Positions 12,210 to 22,808 of a stretch of DNA of 64,000 nucleotides are shown piece by piece (within the stretch, counting starts at the first letter, position 1; every line of letters begins with the position of its first letter). This stretch comes from Luzula sylvatica. Taxonomy: Eukaryota; Streptophyta; Magnoliopsida; Poales; Juncaceae. A program made the translations under genes and the position numbers. The notes beneath the pieces were generated by a model that saw only the letters and a program-made list of their open reading frames with translations, did no database searches and was not told the DNA's origin. Location of the stretch: the NCBI GenBank assembly GCA_946800325.1, contig OX326957.1, positions 26,817,054 through 26,881,053 of the forward strand, read 5' to 3'.

Positions 12210-13215
12210 CAAACACGCAACGGGAGAGAATTTTGAGTTAAACTGAAGAAAATAGAATATTAATTGGTTAAACAAGGATACCATGCTTAAGGAATTGGAA
12301 AAATTAAGAAAAGAATTCCTATGACGCGGTCCGGGAAAGGCGGTGGATTGAGTTTGATAAACTGGGATACCATGTGCTTACCAAAACAACGGGTGGTCTC
12401 GGATTAAAGAGTTTAAAAACACAAAATGATGCGCTAATGCAAAAGTGGTCATGAAAACTAGCTTCAAAAGATAATAATTTGTTCAAGGAAATGACAAGCA
12501 TTTTTTATGAGGCAAATCCACACGGTCTCGAAACGATGAAACACAAGGACGAGTCGACATTGATGGTGCGGGCAAGAGCTGTGGTGCCGTTTTTCCAAAC
12601 GAGAATAAGATGGAAGGAAGGACGAGGGTAATCACCACTATAGCTTACCGATTGTTTGGTAATTAGTCACTTTTGCAAAAGATGAGAGAATGTCTTTACG
12701 GCAAATGGTAATTGATCCGGGAAACGCGGCATGGTTCCATGAAAGCTTAACAGTGAAGGGGGAAGAGCAACGAGTTTGGTTGATTCAAAACTTACCGGAC
12801 ATAAACCAATTACAAGACGACATATACGATTGGAAGGATACAAAGGACTGGGGATTCACGACAAAGAAGGGATATGAAGCTCTAATTATGGAGGGTTTGT
12901 GCAGGATCGACTGGGCACGTTTGTGGAAATTGAAGGTACCCACCAAAACTAAAACGTTCGTGTGGAAATGGTTATGACTTATCGTACCGACACAAGACTT
13001 TCTAAGAACGAGGGGATGACAATTGCCGTCAAGGTGCCTACTGTGTAAGCAAGCGGCAAAAAACCTAAAACATCTAGTTAGTGAGTGCATTTTCAAGACG
13101 GATGCATATGAATTATGGATCTGCATGGGGCAGACGGATGAGAGGAACATACATGGAGAACGATTCGAGGGGTATAAGGGTACGGAGGACACACTCTTCC
13201 TAGTGTTTGAAGTTT

Positions 13216-13348
13216 TTTTTGAGGTACGATAGGCGAAGTGCCTATCGAAATTCATTAAAATAAAAGAAAAGTTTGTACAAATTATCAACTTGCACGTACA
13301 AAAATTAAAAAAAAAAAAAGAAAAGAAGGAAAATTGAATTCTATGCTC
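13216..13348 (-). mobile_element. Short 5'-truncated LINE insertion (antisense)
   Basis: Starts with a poly-T run (the poly-A tail of a minus-strand copy) followed by GAGGTACGATAGGCG...CCTATCGAAATTCATT, a 3'-UTR pattern similar to the poly-T-headed piece at 25013. It is flanked by an imperfect 15-bp target duplication (TAGTGTTTGAAGTTT at 13201-13215, TAGTATTTGAAGTTT at 13349-13363). Confidence 0.75.
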
Positions 13349-13482
13349 TAGTATTTGAAGTTTGAAAGGAGAGATGCAATAGACTGTTCCGAGAAAATTC
13401 ACGAAATGAAGAACAAGCTCTGTTAGCCAAGCGGAGACAAATCTAAGCCGGTGGCAAAGAACATAGACATATGGGGCAGAGG

Positions 13483-14082
13483 TAGGGATGTCAATGGTGT
13501 GGATATTGCCCGAACCGACCCGAACCGTATCCGAAAAAATATCCGGATTCGAAAAAAATATCCGAATCCGAGTGGATCCGGATATGGATCTGGTTGCTAA
13601 TTTTAAGATCCGGAACCGGATTCGATATTCGGTTTTGGTGCGGGAACCGGATTCGTGTTCCGGATCCGGGTATTTTTAGGATCCGGATACTCGAAACTAG
13701 ATTCGAGTATCCGAAATCGGATCCGGATACTAATATTATATATTATTTTTATGTATTATATTTGATATTAGTTGAAAAATCATATACAAATTAATGATTT
13801 GTAAATGATTTAACTCACAATCGTAAAATTATGTTTAAATATAATCATATTTATCGTTCATGTCATAAATTATATATATTTATAGCTAAAAAGTAAGTTA
13901 CGTTATGATAACATAATATCCGTTTTAATATCCGAAACAGAACCATATCTGTATTCGTATCCGACAATATCCGAACCGTATCCGTATCCGTTTATTATCC
14001 GAACCGTATCCGGATCCGACAATATGGATATGGATCTGGTATGACCACTATCCGAACCGGATCCGAACCGTTGACACCCCTA
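13483..14082. mobile_element. hAT-type MITE, 600 bp ('TAGGGATGTCAA' family)
   Basis: Terminal inverted repeats TAGGGATGTCAA / TTGACACCCCTA; perfect 8-bp target duplication GGCAGAGG (13475-13482 and 14083-14090). Both subterminal regions are filled with repeats of ATCCGGA/CCGAACCG in both orientations, like the subterminal repeats of Ac/Ds. No transposase. Same family as 36218-36794. Confidence 0.96.
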
Positions 14083-14110
14083 GGCAGAGGACACTCAGCA
14101 TAATGGAATT

Positions 14111-14579
14111 AACGGAAACTAAGAGGGTCATGGTGAGAAAGGAAAAAGCATAAAATGGGGGCAAAACCCCACTTCCAAAGAGATTAGAGACCAATGCGTT
14201 TGGGAGTGATGTCTCCTTGCATTATAGGTCAATATGTTTGGAAAAATTCAGAAGATAACCCGTCCGGACCAAGCGATGTTTTTTTTTGCCAATGACATAA
14301 TTGTCCCCTTAATTTCACCTACCGAGAAACTTTTGCTCAAGTGAGCAAGAGTGGCGGTTGTCGTCGTTGAGAATATTGTGGATGGGTAAATATATGATTG
14401 ATTAGACTTCTTAATTGAATCAATTCAACTAAGTTTGATTTAATTGCTAATCAATCCAATTAATCCCTACTAACCCTTCTCGATTCACGCATCAGCTAAG
14501 ATTGGTAGGATTAGGTGAATGGATACCCAAAAGTTTTTTTTGTAGAAAGAAGAGAAATGGTATAGGATTAGATGGGCTG
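14111..14579. other. Repeat-derived, no gene; contains fold-back MITE relic
   Basis: The piece at about 14390-14500 (CTAATCAATCCAATTAATCC and TTCTCGATTCACGC) matches one arm of the MULE-like fold-back element at 21819-22028. Nothing else recognised. Confidence 0.55.
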
Positions 14580-14880
14580 CTATGTTGCACGGATACGGAT
14601 ACGGGTATCGCATCCGATACTATACGGATACGGCGATATGATAATTTTCAAAAAAATCACAGATACGGGTACGGCTATAAGTTATTATTTTAATATATTT
14701 ATATCATGACAATAAATAATATTAACCAAACAATACAAGTATTATAAAAGTATTATAAATTTGTTCTAGAAGTATTCTAGAACTAATCTAGAAATATCCT
14801 CCAAGTATTTTATAAAATATATTTAAAAATATTATGGGCCAAAATATATAATGGGCCGAAGTATCATAAAGGATGCCAAT
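14580..14880. mobile_element. GGATACGG-rich MITE-like repeat, copy 1
   Basis: Begins CTATGTTGCACGGATACGG and is rich in GATACGGGTA subterminal repeats. It ends with TATAATGGGCCGAAGTATCA, whose reverse complement occurs in the related copy at 26282-26560. Termini are not certain. Confidence 0.5.
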
Positions 14881-15122
14881 CATCTTGAAATAAAGGATGC
14901 CAATCATCTTGAAAAAGAAATCACAACCCAAAACCCATTAGTTGGATTAGTCAAATGATTAGGGGTTATTAAGGGATTTTACCGGTACCGTACCAGTCAG
15001 CACGTACCAGTATTGTACGCGTCCAGTTCTGTGAATAATAAAGATAGTCCAAGTTAATACTGTGATATGAGGCATGTGTGACTCATTAAATTTAGTTACG
15101 AATGAGAAAAATTAGTTAGAAT

Positions 15123-16082
15123 CAGGCCCGGCCCAAGGGCAAGCCCAACAAGCCCGTGGACTAGGGCAGCACTTGGACCGGGGGCAACATATATTAAAAG
15201 AAGGATATGTTTCATAAGCAACAAAGTATTCTAGCTCAGTTGGTTGATGGACTCTTCTTGAATCCCACATGTCTGGAGTTCAATTCCCATGATTTTTATT
15301 TTTTGGATCTTGTTCTTTTCAGCCCAATTAGTCAAATAAAATATGTTTTGGTTCCCAAATATTATTTTCTTCTCTTTAATGATGTCCCATTGGTCAAATA
15401 ATTTTTTTTGGTTCTCAAAATATTATTTTCTTCTCTTGGTTGCCCCATTGGTCAAATAATTATATTTTAATTCTCAAATATTTGAAGGGATTTGAATGAG
15501 AAAACAAATTACAAGAAAAAAAAAATCGAGCGAACATTTTAAGAAAATTAAATTGAACAAGGACATTGAAATTGTTCTTGGATCATGCATTCGCATGGCC
15601 GTAATAACATTAAATTATATAGAAATTTTCAATTTGTTTAAAAACATGCATCAGCAATTCACAACTAATATTATCCATTCTCCTTTTTAAGTTTGTTTAT
15701 CTTCAAATTGTTACTGACTATAAGATATAAAAAAAAACAAATAGAAAGAATAGATCTTAGCACTAATTTTTAGGTAATAATAGTCTTCTTCATTTAATAT
15801 TTTGAAAATGAATCGTCTATTAGATATTTCCATTAATCAAGCTGTTTGACAAAGGTTGTTTGACGAATAAAAATATGTTTCTTTTTGGATTTATTTTACA
15901 ATAGAAATATATTGCAAATTAACCATAATTGAGTTTTAATAAACTTTATGTAATAATTGTTAAAAATTACACTAGAAGTTAAAAAAAATGGAAATTTTTG
16001 TACGCGGCAATGTCCTGCGGGCATCATCTTGGAGATGTTAACATCTTGGGCTAGGGCAACGAAATTATCGGGGCCGGCCCTG
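15123..16082. mobile_element. hAT-like non-autonomous transposon (960 bp)
   Basis: Left end CAGGCCCGGCCCAAGGGCAA; right end inverse CAGGGCCGGCCCCGAT. The terminal repeats are similar over the first 12 bp. A perfect 8-bp target duplication GTTAGAAT occurs at 15115-15122 and 16083-16090. There is no transposase frame. Both ends also share a CTAGGGC motif further in (15162 and 16050). The interior holds a tRNA-like pol III promoter (15232-15287). Confidence 0.93.
15232..15287 (+). promoter_or_regulatory. tRNA-like pol III promoter (boxes A and B) inside the hAT element
   Basis: TAGCTCAGTTGG (15232-15243) fits the box A consensus TRGCNNAGYNGG. GGAGTTCAATTCC (15275-15287) is close to box B (GGTTCGANTCC). 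The 32-bp spacing is right for tRNA genes and tRNA-derived SINEs. The flanks do not fold as a complete tRNA that I can recognise, so a SINE head or a decayed tRNA is more likely than a working tRNA. Confidence 0.6.
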
Positions 16083-16301
16083 GTTAGAATCAAAGTTAAA
16101 ATTAGTTAGAGATAAAAGACAATTAATTTTGTATATTTAAACACTTGTAAATCTCTTCATTGATGCAACATAGAAAATACATTTCATTCAATTCTAAATA
16201 AATGGGCACGAACAAGGATTAGTTTCTTTAGCTTCAATTATTGTCTCATAAATTCAAATTAATTAAATAAAACCATCCCATGATATTGAATTACTAGTTA
16301 A

Positions 16302-17568
16302 TCAATCAATAAACTTCACAACAATGTCCATCATCTCGACGGCCTTGTCACAGCTAGGATTTTGCAAATAAAACACATGATCTTCCCCCTCCGCCTCGCT
16401 GAACTTAACCTCGCCTTCATACTTTCCACAGGCTACAAGCTTCGCCAGTGTCTCATAATATAACCTATTCACAACAAGAAATTAAATAAGAAAAAAACTG
16501 TTTTACTTCATATCTTAGAGCACAAGTTTGAAGTATTCTCATAAATAACTAGATGAGTTAATTTTTTATCATTACAACTCATCGTGTTAGATTAATATGA
16601 TAAATAATTAATTACCAGTACACTTTGGATTAAATTGGACCGTTCATTCGATCTAAATTGTTGTAACAAACTAATCGGAGAACTAATTAGGTATAACACA
16701 AACCTGCCTCTGTCCCTCAGTTTATCTTTCTCGGCAACGGTCACCAAAACCTTATCGCACTTGCACACTTTCTCCATTCTATCTTCCGAAGCCATCGGAT
16801 TTACGAAAGGGTCGTCTAAGTCGATCATTCCTGGGTAAATTAACTTCCGAATTATGGAACCCTTGTCTTGCGAACGGTGTTCGTCCTCTGCACCAATAGG
16901 CTGGCTTCCCCAAAACCACGGGTGGCATAAAATCAACCCTTTGATCCTTATCTGTAAAAAACACTAACTTCGACTTACAACAGATTTAACAAATATATTT
17001 ATTGTCGAGCAAATTTCATATTATTTAGTGTTACCCCTTCCGAGACAGCTTTAACTGCAACGTTATGTGCAGCATTTGCACCGGCACTGTCTCCCCCAAG
17101 ATAGATTGATTCGAAATTGCCATATTTCGAAACCCATTCGTCAGGACTCGAGTGGCTAGCAGCCCAAACAAATGCATCCCAACAATCATCATAGGCAGTA
17201 GGCAACGGATGCTCAGGAGCACGTCGGTAATCAACCGAAATTGCAAGAATATTAGCTTTCGACACGAGGGAGTTGAGAAAGTTGTGGTATGTAGGGGACT
17301 GAGCGCTCTCGACTACAAAGGCTCCACCATGAAAGTATAGGAGCACTGGCAGTTTGGTATTGGATGGAATGTTGGAGGGGAGATAAAGACGGGCTGATAC
17401 ACCGGTGATCGGATTGATTGGCACGTCTTTGGAGATTACACCTGTGGTTGGGTCCGTACCGGATGGTATGGTATCTGTTCCGAGCAGTCTCTCAAAACGG
17501 CCGGATTTGTAGAATCGGCCGAATGGAAATAAGTCATGCTCTTCTATTGTGTCCGGATCTTGTTCCAT
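16302..17568 (-). CDS. Carboxylesterase CXE-1 (alpha/beta hydrolase, HSL-like family), 3 exons
   Basis: Exons 17568-17035, 16951-16704 and 16464-16302 give 314 residues, the usual length of plant CXE proteins. Introns of 83 and 239 bp have GT...AG ends (donors GTAACA and GTTTGT). Catalytic features: oxyanion-hole HGGAF at 80-84, nucleophile Ser161 in GDSAG, acid Asp254 in AEKD, and His290 in EDHVF. The family hydrolyses short acyl esters in the cytosol and is related to the GID1 gibberellin receptor, but the catalytic His is kept, so an enzyme is expected. The substrate is unknown. A (GA)n microsatellite (17576-17608) lies just upstream of the ATG, and a 4-kb transposon ends only 142 bp upstream, so the proximal promoter is very short or TE-derived. 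Paralogue of 46373-47583. Confidence 0.93.
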
Positions 17569-17575
17569 GAAAGCG

Positions 17576-17576
17576 C

Positions 17577-17608
<32 letters not shown>
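17576..17608. repeat. (GA)n microsatellite in the CXE-1 leader
   Basis: About 16 GA units read as CT on the sense strand; the paralogue CXE-2 has a CT run at the same place (46352-46371). Confidence 0.95.
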
Positions 17609-17611
<3 letters not shown>

Positions 17612-20089
17612 GTTTGGTGGTTTTTTGGGGAAAGGGGGGAAGGTGAAACAGACCAATCAGTAACGTGTTAGAATTTAGAAAAGGGGTAATATTAATTGAG
17701 CTCATATAAGATACCCCTTGTCTCCCCATGGACATGCTGATTGAATCAGCACGTCGTCAGCCTGTTAATGCGAGGGGATTGTTAGGTGTCTCCCCAAAAA
17801 CAACATGCATTAACAGTTAATGCAAAGGGAATTTTTTTGGTATACAAATAACACCCCCCGTGAAATTTCTCTCTCCTCCCGTCATTTTTGTCTCGTCTCA
17901 CGGAAGCTCTTCTCCAAGAAGCTCGACCCAGGCGACGACCATGGAGTTTGTTCTCTGCTCCTCCGTCGTCTTCTCCGTCGTGGCTGGTAGCTGTCCAAGA
18001 AGCATCGTCCGTTCTCCGTCATGTCTAGGGTGAATCGTGTCCGAAAAAGTCCTCGTCGCTGAGTTTCGTCCTCGTCACTTCTCCGTCTCTTCATCGCTGA
18101 GTTTCTTCCAGCATCGAAAAATGCTAGTGTTCCTCCATTACTCACGAAGAGGCTAGGGTTTCTCCATTATTGTCGAAAAAGCTAGGTTTTCTCCATTAAT
18201 GGCGAAGAAGGTAGGGTTTCTTACCCTGTATTCCTGAATTTAATAGGTAATTTGAAAGTGGTTTGTTGAATTAACGGTTAATTTGGACTGATTTTGGCTG
18301 ATTTGTGCAATTTTAGGTTTGTTTAGGTCTCGAGATTGACTGTCAATGCCGGTGGTGGATGCGGTGGTGGAATCGGTGGTGGATTGACTAGAATGGGTAC
18401 GAGGTGAACGGTTAATGGAGTCGTGTCGAAGAAGGTGGCTCCGAAAGCTTCTGTCGTCCTCTCTGGTTTCTCTGCTAGGATTCGCTGCTAGGTCGAAGAA
18501 GGTTCTCTGCTAGGTCTATGCTAGGCTTCGCTCCCGTCGTGATGTCGAAGAAGGTTCTTCCTCCACATTGTTGTCGTGTCGAAGAAGGTTCTCTGCTAGG
18601 TCTCGATTTTTAATAGTTTATTCTTAATTGTTTGGTGAATTAACTGTTAATTTGGACTGATTCTTGCTTATTTTTTCTTTTTGAGGTTTGCATCGGTACC
18701 AGGAATGATTAATAATGACCAAGAAAAACGGACCGGTACGGCTCTGTTCCTGGTTAATTCAAGTTTCGATTAATATCCACTCGACTTTGATTTTCAGGTT
18801 TGATTTTCACGTTTGTTTCAAGTTAATTCAAGCTTCGATTAATATCCACTGGACTGGTACCAGATCTGTTCTTGGTTAATGGAGGCAGGGCGTGGTGATG
18901 ACGTGGCGGTGGATGATAATTTGTATCAATTCAAGCTGATACTAGGTTAATTCAAGCTTCGTATTGTATTAATTCAAGCTGGATAATAATTCGTCGAGTT
19001 CGATAATAATTTGTATTTTATTAATTCAAGCTCGAATGGATATTATTGTATTGTTTCAATTTGTCGAGTTGTGGAGTGGATGATTAATTTTGTAAAATTA
19101 GTTATTAATTTGTTGCCGACTGGATAGTAATAATTGTGTATTGATTTATTTTTGTTAATTGTATTAATAATAATTTTAGGACTGGTACTCTTCGATTAAC
19201 GATGCTGAAACCCGGCGCCCAGACGCCTCTCCATTAACGACGGAAAAACCCGATTTTGGATTGTAATATTTGAACTTTCAATTTGCCGTGATTGTAATTT
19301 TATTTTCAGACTTTTTTGCTTTCGATTTGAGATTGTAATATTTGAGCTTTCGGTTTGTCGAGTTTACGATTGTGTCGTGTAGTTGTTGTGTCGAAATTTG
19401 TAATTTGTAATTGTTATAAAAGTTCTATCGTGTTTTTGTTGTGTGGAACTTGGATTTTAATTGCATGAATATTAACAAAGTTTCTGTCGTGCCTGGATAT
19501 TAATTTAGAAAAAAAAATGAATTTGGATTCTAAAAATTATAAAAATTATTAATAAAACTTGCTAATTTAGATTGTAAAAAAATAAGCAAAAAAATATGTT
19601 CAATGTGAATATGGATTAATTGAACATACTTAGTTTATATTTTATATTTTTAGATTCTAGAAATATAACATAATTAGTTTCCCTATATTTTATATTAATA
19701 AATTAGTTAATCACTTCATTAACAAAAAATAATAAGCAAGTTAAACATTGGATTTTATGAATATTAATTTAGAAAAAATATGTTCAATTGAATATAGATT
19801 AATTGAACATACTTATTTATGAATTTAATTAATAATTAACAGTTAATTAAATTATATAAATAATTGAATATAACATGTGTTAATTAACATATGTGTTAAT
19901 GTTTGTATTTCTTAATATAAAATAATTATGTTGATAACTATGTTGATGAAAAGGATAATCAATGATTATGATAATTGTTAATGAAGTGATTAACTACAAA
20001 TATCCCATGCTCCCTGCATGTCTCCCTGCATTAACACCCCACATGTAGCTTCCTCGAGAAGCCACTACAAATATCCCATGTATTAACAC

Positions 20090-21599
20090 CAATGTTGTAA
20101 AATACGGGAAACGGTACGGAACGGTCGGGGACCGTAAAACGAGATTACAGTGAAAAAACGGTGAAAAAACGGTCACCGAAATCGGTAATAATTTAATTAA
20201 AATTTATAGATAAAACCAAAAAAATATATAATAATTTAATTTTTTAATAGCAAAAAAAATAACATAAACAATATCCAACATCAAATCCAAACATAAACTA
20301 AATAGACTAAACATTGATTAAGCATAGATTAAGTATAAATTTAGCATCACAAATTCTAAACATAAATAACATAAATAACATAAACAATATCCAACATCAA
20401 ATCCAACACCGAAATCGGAATTGATCCCTCGACGAATTCCACAATCTCCTTATCCTCGACCGAATCACTCGAAATAAATTCCTCGTCATTGCCTCCCTCG
20501 TCGGAATTGAATGAATTAGACTAAACATTGATTAAGCATAAATTAAGCATCACAAATTCTAAACATAGATTAATCAAGAGAGAATAATCGATTCTGCGGC
20601 CAGTCGAAAATCGAAATCCTTCCCAGCGAAAATCGAAATTACCCCAACGGCCCAGCCAGTCGAGGCTTCAATCGAAATCACCCCAACACAGATTCGAGAG
20701 AGAGAGAGCGAAGAGTACCTGTGTCCTGTGCTGACTTCGAGCGAGGCGAGAGAGAGAGCAAGATGCTCGATCTGTTCCGACTTCGAGAGGGACTTCGACA
20801 GGGACTTCGAGTCTCGAGAGGGCTGCAACCTTTCGCCGCGCGCGAGAGAGAGAGAGCAAGCAAAGCTTCGAGCGAGAGAGAGCAAGCGAGGACTGCGAGG
20901 CGATCGGTTCAACTTCTGACTTTGAGCACAGGACTGCGAGCAAGCGAGGACTGAGGAGAGAGAGAGAGCAAGCTTCGAGCGAGAGAGAGAGAGGACTTCA
21001 AGCGAGGACTGCGAGAGAGAGCAAGCGAGGACAGCGAGGACTGCGAGAGAGAGAGAGCAAGCTTCGAGCGAGAGAGAGCAAGCTTCGAGCGAGAGAGAGC
21101 AAGCTTCGAGCGACTGAGGTTCAACTTCTGACTTCAAGCGAGCAGTGAGGACTGAGGTTCAACTTCTGACTTCTGACTTCTGACTTCGAGAGGACTGCGG
21201 TTCAACTTCTGACTTCAAGCGAGGACTGCGAGAGAGAGAGCAAGCTTCGAGCGAGCGAGCGAGAGAGGTGAGGCCGCGAGTAGTGAGGACTGAGGAGAGT
21301 GAGAGAGACGAAGTTATGAGAGTGAGGACTGAGTGGGCTGTGTACAAATTACAAAAAAAATGGGTTTTGTACAATAAATAAAATAAAAAAAATTATTGGG
21401 CCGAAAAAACAATTGGGCTGAAATTTTTGTTGTGAAAAACGACCGTTTTTCGGTCCGAGAAACGTTTTTCGCCAAAAAAAAACGGTTAAACACGTAAAAA
21501 AACGTTTGACCGTTTTTTCCAACCGTCTTGTAAAAAACGAAACGTTTTTCCACCGAAACACCGTTTTTTCACCGTTTTTCACCGTTTTTTACAACACTG
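20090..21599. mobile_element. Nested hAT-like element (1510 bp) with a GA-rich repeat core
   Basis: Ends CAATGTTGTAAAATACGG and inverse CAGTGTTGTAAAAAACGG; perfect 8-bp target duplication ATTAACAC (20082-20089 and 21600-21607). Subterminal AACGGTC/ACCGTTTTT repeats are typical of hAT elements. The core (about 20690-21310) is a GAGAGAGCAAGC-type low-complexity repeat. Long open frames there (for example the minus-strand frame 20574-21137) are Ser/Leu/Arg repeats, not a gene. Confidence 0.92.
20690..21310. repeat. GA-rich minisatellite, 21-bp units in part
   Basis: Clear 21-bp units with GCTTCGAGCGAGAGAGAGCAA around 21055-21115 and looser copies on both sides. Confidence 0.85.
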
Positions 21600-21818
21600 A
21601 TTAACACTCATACATAGCTTCCTTGAGAAGCATCCCCAAAATACACCCCCATTAACACCATGACATAAGCATGATTCAATCATGAATGCCATGGGGAAAT
21701 GATGGGGGTGTACTATAATTATCCATATTAATTTGGAAAATAAAAATGTTGGACATGCCCCACCTCTCTTCCTAAGTCTCGATGACGTTGATATGATTTA
21801 ATATCTTAATTCATGATT

Positions 21819-22028
21819 AGAAAAATATATGGTGTCCCCATACACACTCTTTTGATTCCTTGATGCGTCAATCGAGAGGGATTAATTAGATTGATTAGAC
21901 CTATTAATTAAATCAATCCAACTAAGCTTGATTTGATGGCTAATCAATCCAATTAACCCCTACTAACCTCTCTCGATTGACGTATCAAGACATCAATTGT
22001 GGAAACTGTGGGGTGCCATATATAACCC
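21819..22028. mobile_element. MULE-like fold-back MITE (210 bp)
   Basis: Ends with ATATATGGTGTCCCC and the inverse ATATATGGCACCCC. Almost the whole element is an inverted repeat (GTCAATCGAGAGG ... CCTCTCTCGATTGAC). Flanked by a 9-bp direct repeat TTCATGATT (21810-21818 and 22029-22037), the length expected for Mutator-like elements. Related pieces occur at about 14390-14500 and 25850-26110. Confidence 0.82.
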
Positions 22029-22141
22029 TTCATGATTTAACATTTTAATTTGATGTTCAATCATAAATAAAGATAACTAAATCATAAATTAAAATGTTAA
22101 ACCATGTATTTATGTGTTAAACTTTAAGATGTTAAATCATA

Positions 22142-22256
22142 TCCACGGCATCAAGGTGTCACATCACTACTCCAAGGTGGATTAATAATTTATTCATGGT
22201 TAATAAAAAAAATTGTATATGCGGTACTGTCCACGTCATCAAGGTGTTACATCACT
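22142..22256. repeat. Short direct repeat pair
   Basis: A segment containing CATCAAGGTGTCACATCACTA occurs at about 22148 and, with one change, near 22236. Meaning unknown. Confidence 0.65.
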
Positions 22257-22310
22257 ATTTCTCAGATCTGCCCGTCTAAGATCTGAGGTACTGTCCCACT
22301 CCCATCCCAA

Positions 22311-22808
22311 GGTTGTTAGAATCGGGATTCTACCTTGAATCGTTTAGGGGTAGAATCGAATCGGATCGTAAAATTGTAAGATTCTATGACAAATAAATAT
22401 TAACTAGGAAACTAATTTAACGAACATGATTTTCTAAATAAAAGGATATAACTTAATTGATAGAGTATAGTTTGTTCATTTTAATCACTGTAATCATAAA
22501 CAATACATTATAAATAGACAACAAAATAATAAATTGTCCTTAGTTATGCAAATGTTAATCACAACCTACTGAAACAAAATAATTAGATATGTGGTTATAA
22601 TCATCTTGAAAATTAAATATTTTGTGAGTGATGATATTGGAATTGTAAAATCGTAAATATAAAAGATTCTACCAGATTCTATGTCTTGAATCGAGATTCT
22701 ATCAGGATTCCACCAAATTAAGATTCTACGTCAATCCTGAATCGTTTTGTCGCGGTAGAGTCGCATAATCGTAAGATTCTAAGATTTGAATCAGGATTTT
22801 GACAACTA
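22311..22808. mobile_element. MITE-like element, 'AGAATCGGGATTC' type
   Basis: Left part AGGTTGTTAGAATCGGGATTC and the inverse of the right part AGTTGTCAAAATCCTGATTC are imperfect inverted repeats. Both subterminal parts repeat GATTCTA/TAGAATC. The target duplication is not clean, so the boundaries are approximate. Confidence 0.6.

Larger units (their letters stand above)
12265..14110 (+). pseudogene. Decayed L1-type LINE, ORF2 C-terminal part
   Basis: Translated pieces match the end of plant L1 ORF2: a TTGGLGLKSLKTQNDALMQK block (about 12384-12443), then a zf-RVT (zinc-binding RT-associated) domain with LWKLKVPTKTKTFVWKWL (12924-12977), PSRCLLCKQA and NLKHLVSEC. The terminal KERCNRLFREN block follows after an interruption. 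Several stops and frame changes (for example TGA at 12452 and 12975) show it is dead. It has been hit by two later insertions: a 133-bp antisense LINE scrap (13216-13348) and a hAT MITE (13483-14082). The 5' part (endonuclease, RT core) is missing. Confidence 0.85.
17710..21713. mobile_element. TIR-bounded DNA element of about 4 kb (MULE- or Harbinger-like), carrying a nested hAT element
   Basis: The left end (GATACCCCTTGT, then CTCCCCATGG...TGATTGAATCA) and the inverse of the right end (GTACACCCCCATC, then TTCCCCATGG...TGATTGAATCA) are similar over roughly 100 bp with gaps. TATAA flanks both sides (17705-17709 and 21714-21718), which may be the target duplication. There is no transposase frame. 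The GC-richer part at 17880-18610 has repeated phrases (GTCGAAGAAGGTTCTCTGC) and could be captured host sequence, but I recognise no protein in it. The family assignment is unsure because the duplication length does not settle it. Confidence 0.6.

Noticed and set aside
15232..15287. Functional tRNA gene
   Set aside because: Boxes A and B are present, but I could not find a full cloverleaf with paired acceptor stem and anticodon arm.
16999..17034. Exon 1 of CXE-1 reading on to the stop at 16999
   Set aside because: Splicing at 17034 (GTAACA) gives an intron of 83 bp, keeps the frame into exon 2 and equals the exon length of CXE-2.
17882..18145. Arg-rich minus-strand frame next to CXE-1
   Set aside because: Lies in transposon sequence, antisense to CT/GTC-rich repeats, without a motif.
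20574..21137. 187-codon minus-strand open frame
   Set aside because: Low-complexity Ser/Leu/Arg repeat created by the GA-rich tandem array in a hAT element; open in several frames.
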